Source: an uncultured Bacteroidales bacterium (GTDB lineage: Bacteria; Bacteroidota; Bacteroidia; Bacteroidales; UBA932). From it: DNA of 6,015 nt. The stretch covers positions 1 through 6,015 of the forward strand of contig CABQAB010000124.1 of NCBI GenBank assembly GCA_902461985.1, read 5' to 3'. A model generated the notes under the pieces. It did not search any database. It was given only the letters and a program-made list of their open reading frames with translations, and had not been told where the DNA came from. A program made the position numbers and the translations under genes. Positions 5,642 to 6,015 of this stretch are shown one piece after another. Each line of letters begins with the position of its first letter. The stretch's first letter is position 1.

Positions 5642-6015
5642 TCAGTTCCCTTGATTGAGTTCCGCCTTGACCTTTTTGGCAAGGGATTTTCCCACGAGGG
5701 CCGCGATGTCATCTTCAGAGGCTGCTGCGATGCGGGCGACTGACCCGAAATGCAGAATCAGCCTCTGCTCTGTTTTCGGACCTACGCCGGGAATGCTGCT
5801 CAGGGCCGATTCTACCTGAGACTTGCTGCGCAGACTTCTGTGGAAAGTGATGCCGAATCGGTGCGCCTCGTCCCTGATCTGCCTCAGCACTTTTGATGCC
5901 TGCGAGTTCATGTCTAAGAACAGCGGATACGGATCCCCGACCCTTATCACTTCCTCCAGCCGTTTGGCCAGCCCGATGACAGTGAGCCGCTCGCTCAGGC
6001 CAAGTTCGTATAGGG
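5642..6015 (-). CDS. uvrC: Excinuclease ABC subunit C (UvrC), C-terminal end only
   Basis: Read on the minus strand, the frame is open from the right edge to the TGA at 5642-5644, giving the last 123 residues. A GTG at 5948-5950 is internal, since LTVIGLAKRLEEVIRVGD runs across it, as in full-length UvrC. RDEAHRFGITFHR is the family signature at the end of the C-terminal RNase H-like nuclease domain, whose His belongs to the active site for the 5' incision. After it, LRSKSQVESALSSIPGVGPKTEQ begins the tandem helix-hairpin-helix DNA-binding region (PGVGPKT and the IAALVGKSLAKKV hairpin), ending KAELNQGN. UvrC makes both incisions around bulky lesions in UvrAB-marked DNA (nucleotide excision repair, cytoplasm). 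The visible end appears complete, with no lesions. It converges on the lipoprotein operon and is functionally unrelated to it. Confidence 0.96.
   Translation of the reverse strand, partial: LYELGLSERLTVIGLAKRLEEVIRVGDPYPLFLDMNSQASKVLRQIRDEAHRFGITFHRSLRSKSQVESALSSIPGVGPKTEQRLILHFGSVARIAAASEDDIAALVGKSLAKKVKAELNQGN

Noticed and set aside
5987..5997. Inverted 11-base match to the intergenic repeat (CCGCTCGCTCA)
   Set aside because: It lies within conserved uvrC coding sequence (LSERL segment) and lacks the rest of the repeat, so it is probably chance.

Overview
The window looks like a chromosomal piece of a Bacteroidota genome, most likely order Bacteroidales. The signs are BACON domains, lipoproteins with leucine-rich repeats (LRRs), a DUF1573-type secreted protein, three lipoprotein signal peptides in one gene run, and a UvrC of Bacteroidales type. 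Genus is not resolvable by eye; base composition looks roughly balanced.

Positions 1-5559 hold a compact plus-strand run of five genes that looks like one transcription unit entering from the left edge. In order they are: (1) the last 131 codons of an LRR-type protein; (2) a complete 600-residue lipoprotein with two BACON-like domains followed by a divergent LRR region; (3) a subtilisin-type (S8) serine peptidase lipoprotein, broken by one extra base in a T5 run at 3196-3200; (4) a secreted DUF1573-type beta-sandwich protein; (5) a 156-residue lipoprotein of unknown function. Gaps are 9, 7 and 1 bases, then a 4-base ATGA overlap, so genes 3-5 in particular look translationally coupled. No promoter was found, and it probably lies upstream of the window.

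Every intact protein in the run has an export signal, and gene 1 would be expected to as well, although its N-terminus is outside the window. The set therefore reads as an envelope or surface module: LRR and BACON proteins as probable binders, a lipid-anchored protease, and two accessory exported proteins. The substrate cannot be read from the sequence. With one T removed the protease is a 690-residue protein with Asp228, His289, Asn417 and Ser504 all in place. The break is therefore either a very recent mutation, a recoding site, or a sequence error.

Positions 5560-5641 are a short convergent intergenic gap. It holds two exact copies of a 15-base repeat of a dispersed-repeat type and a weak inverted repeat.

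From 5642 to the right edge, on the minus strand, lies the C-terminal end of uvrC (nucleotide excision repair), functionally unrelated to the plus-strand run.
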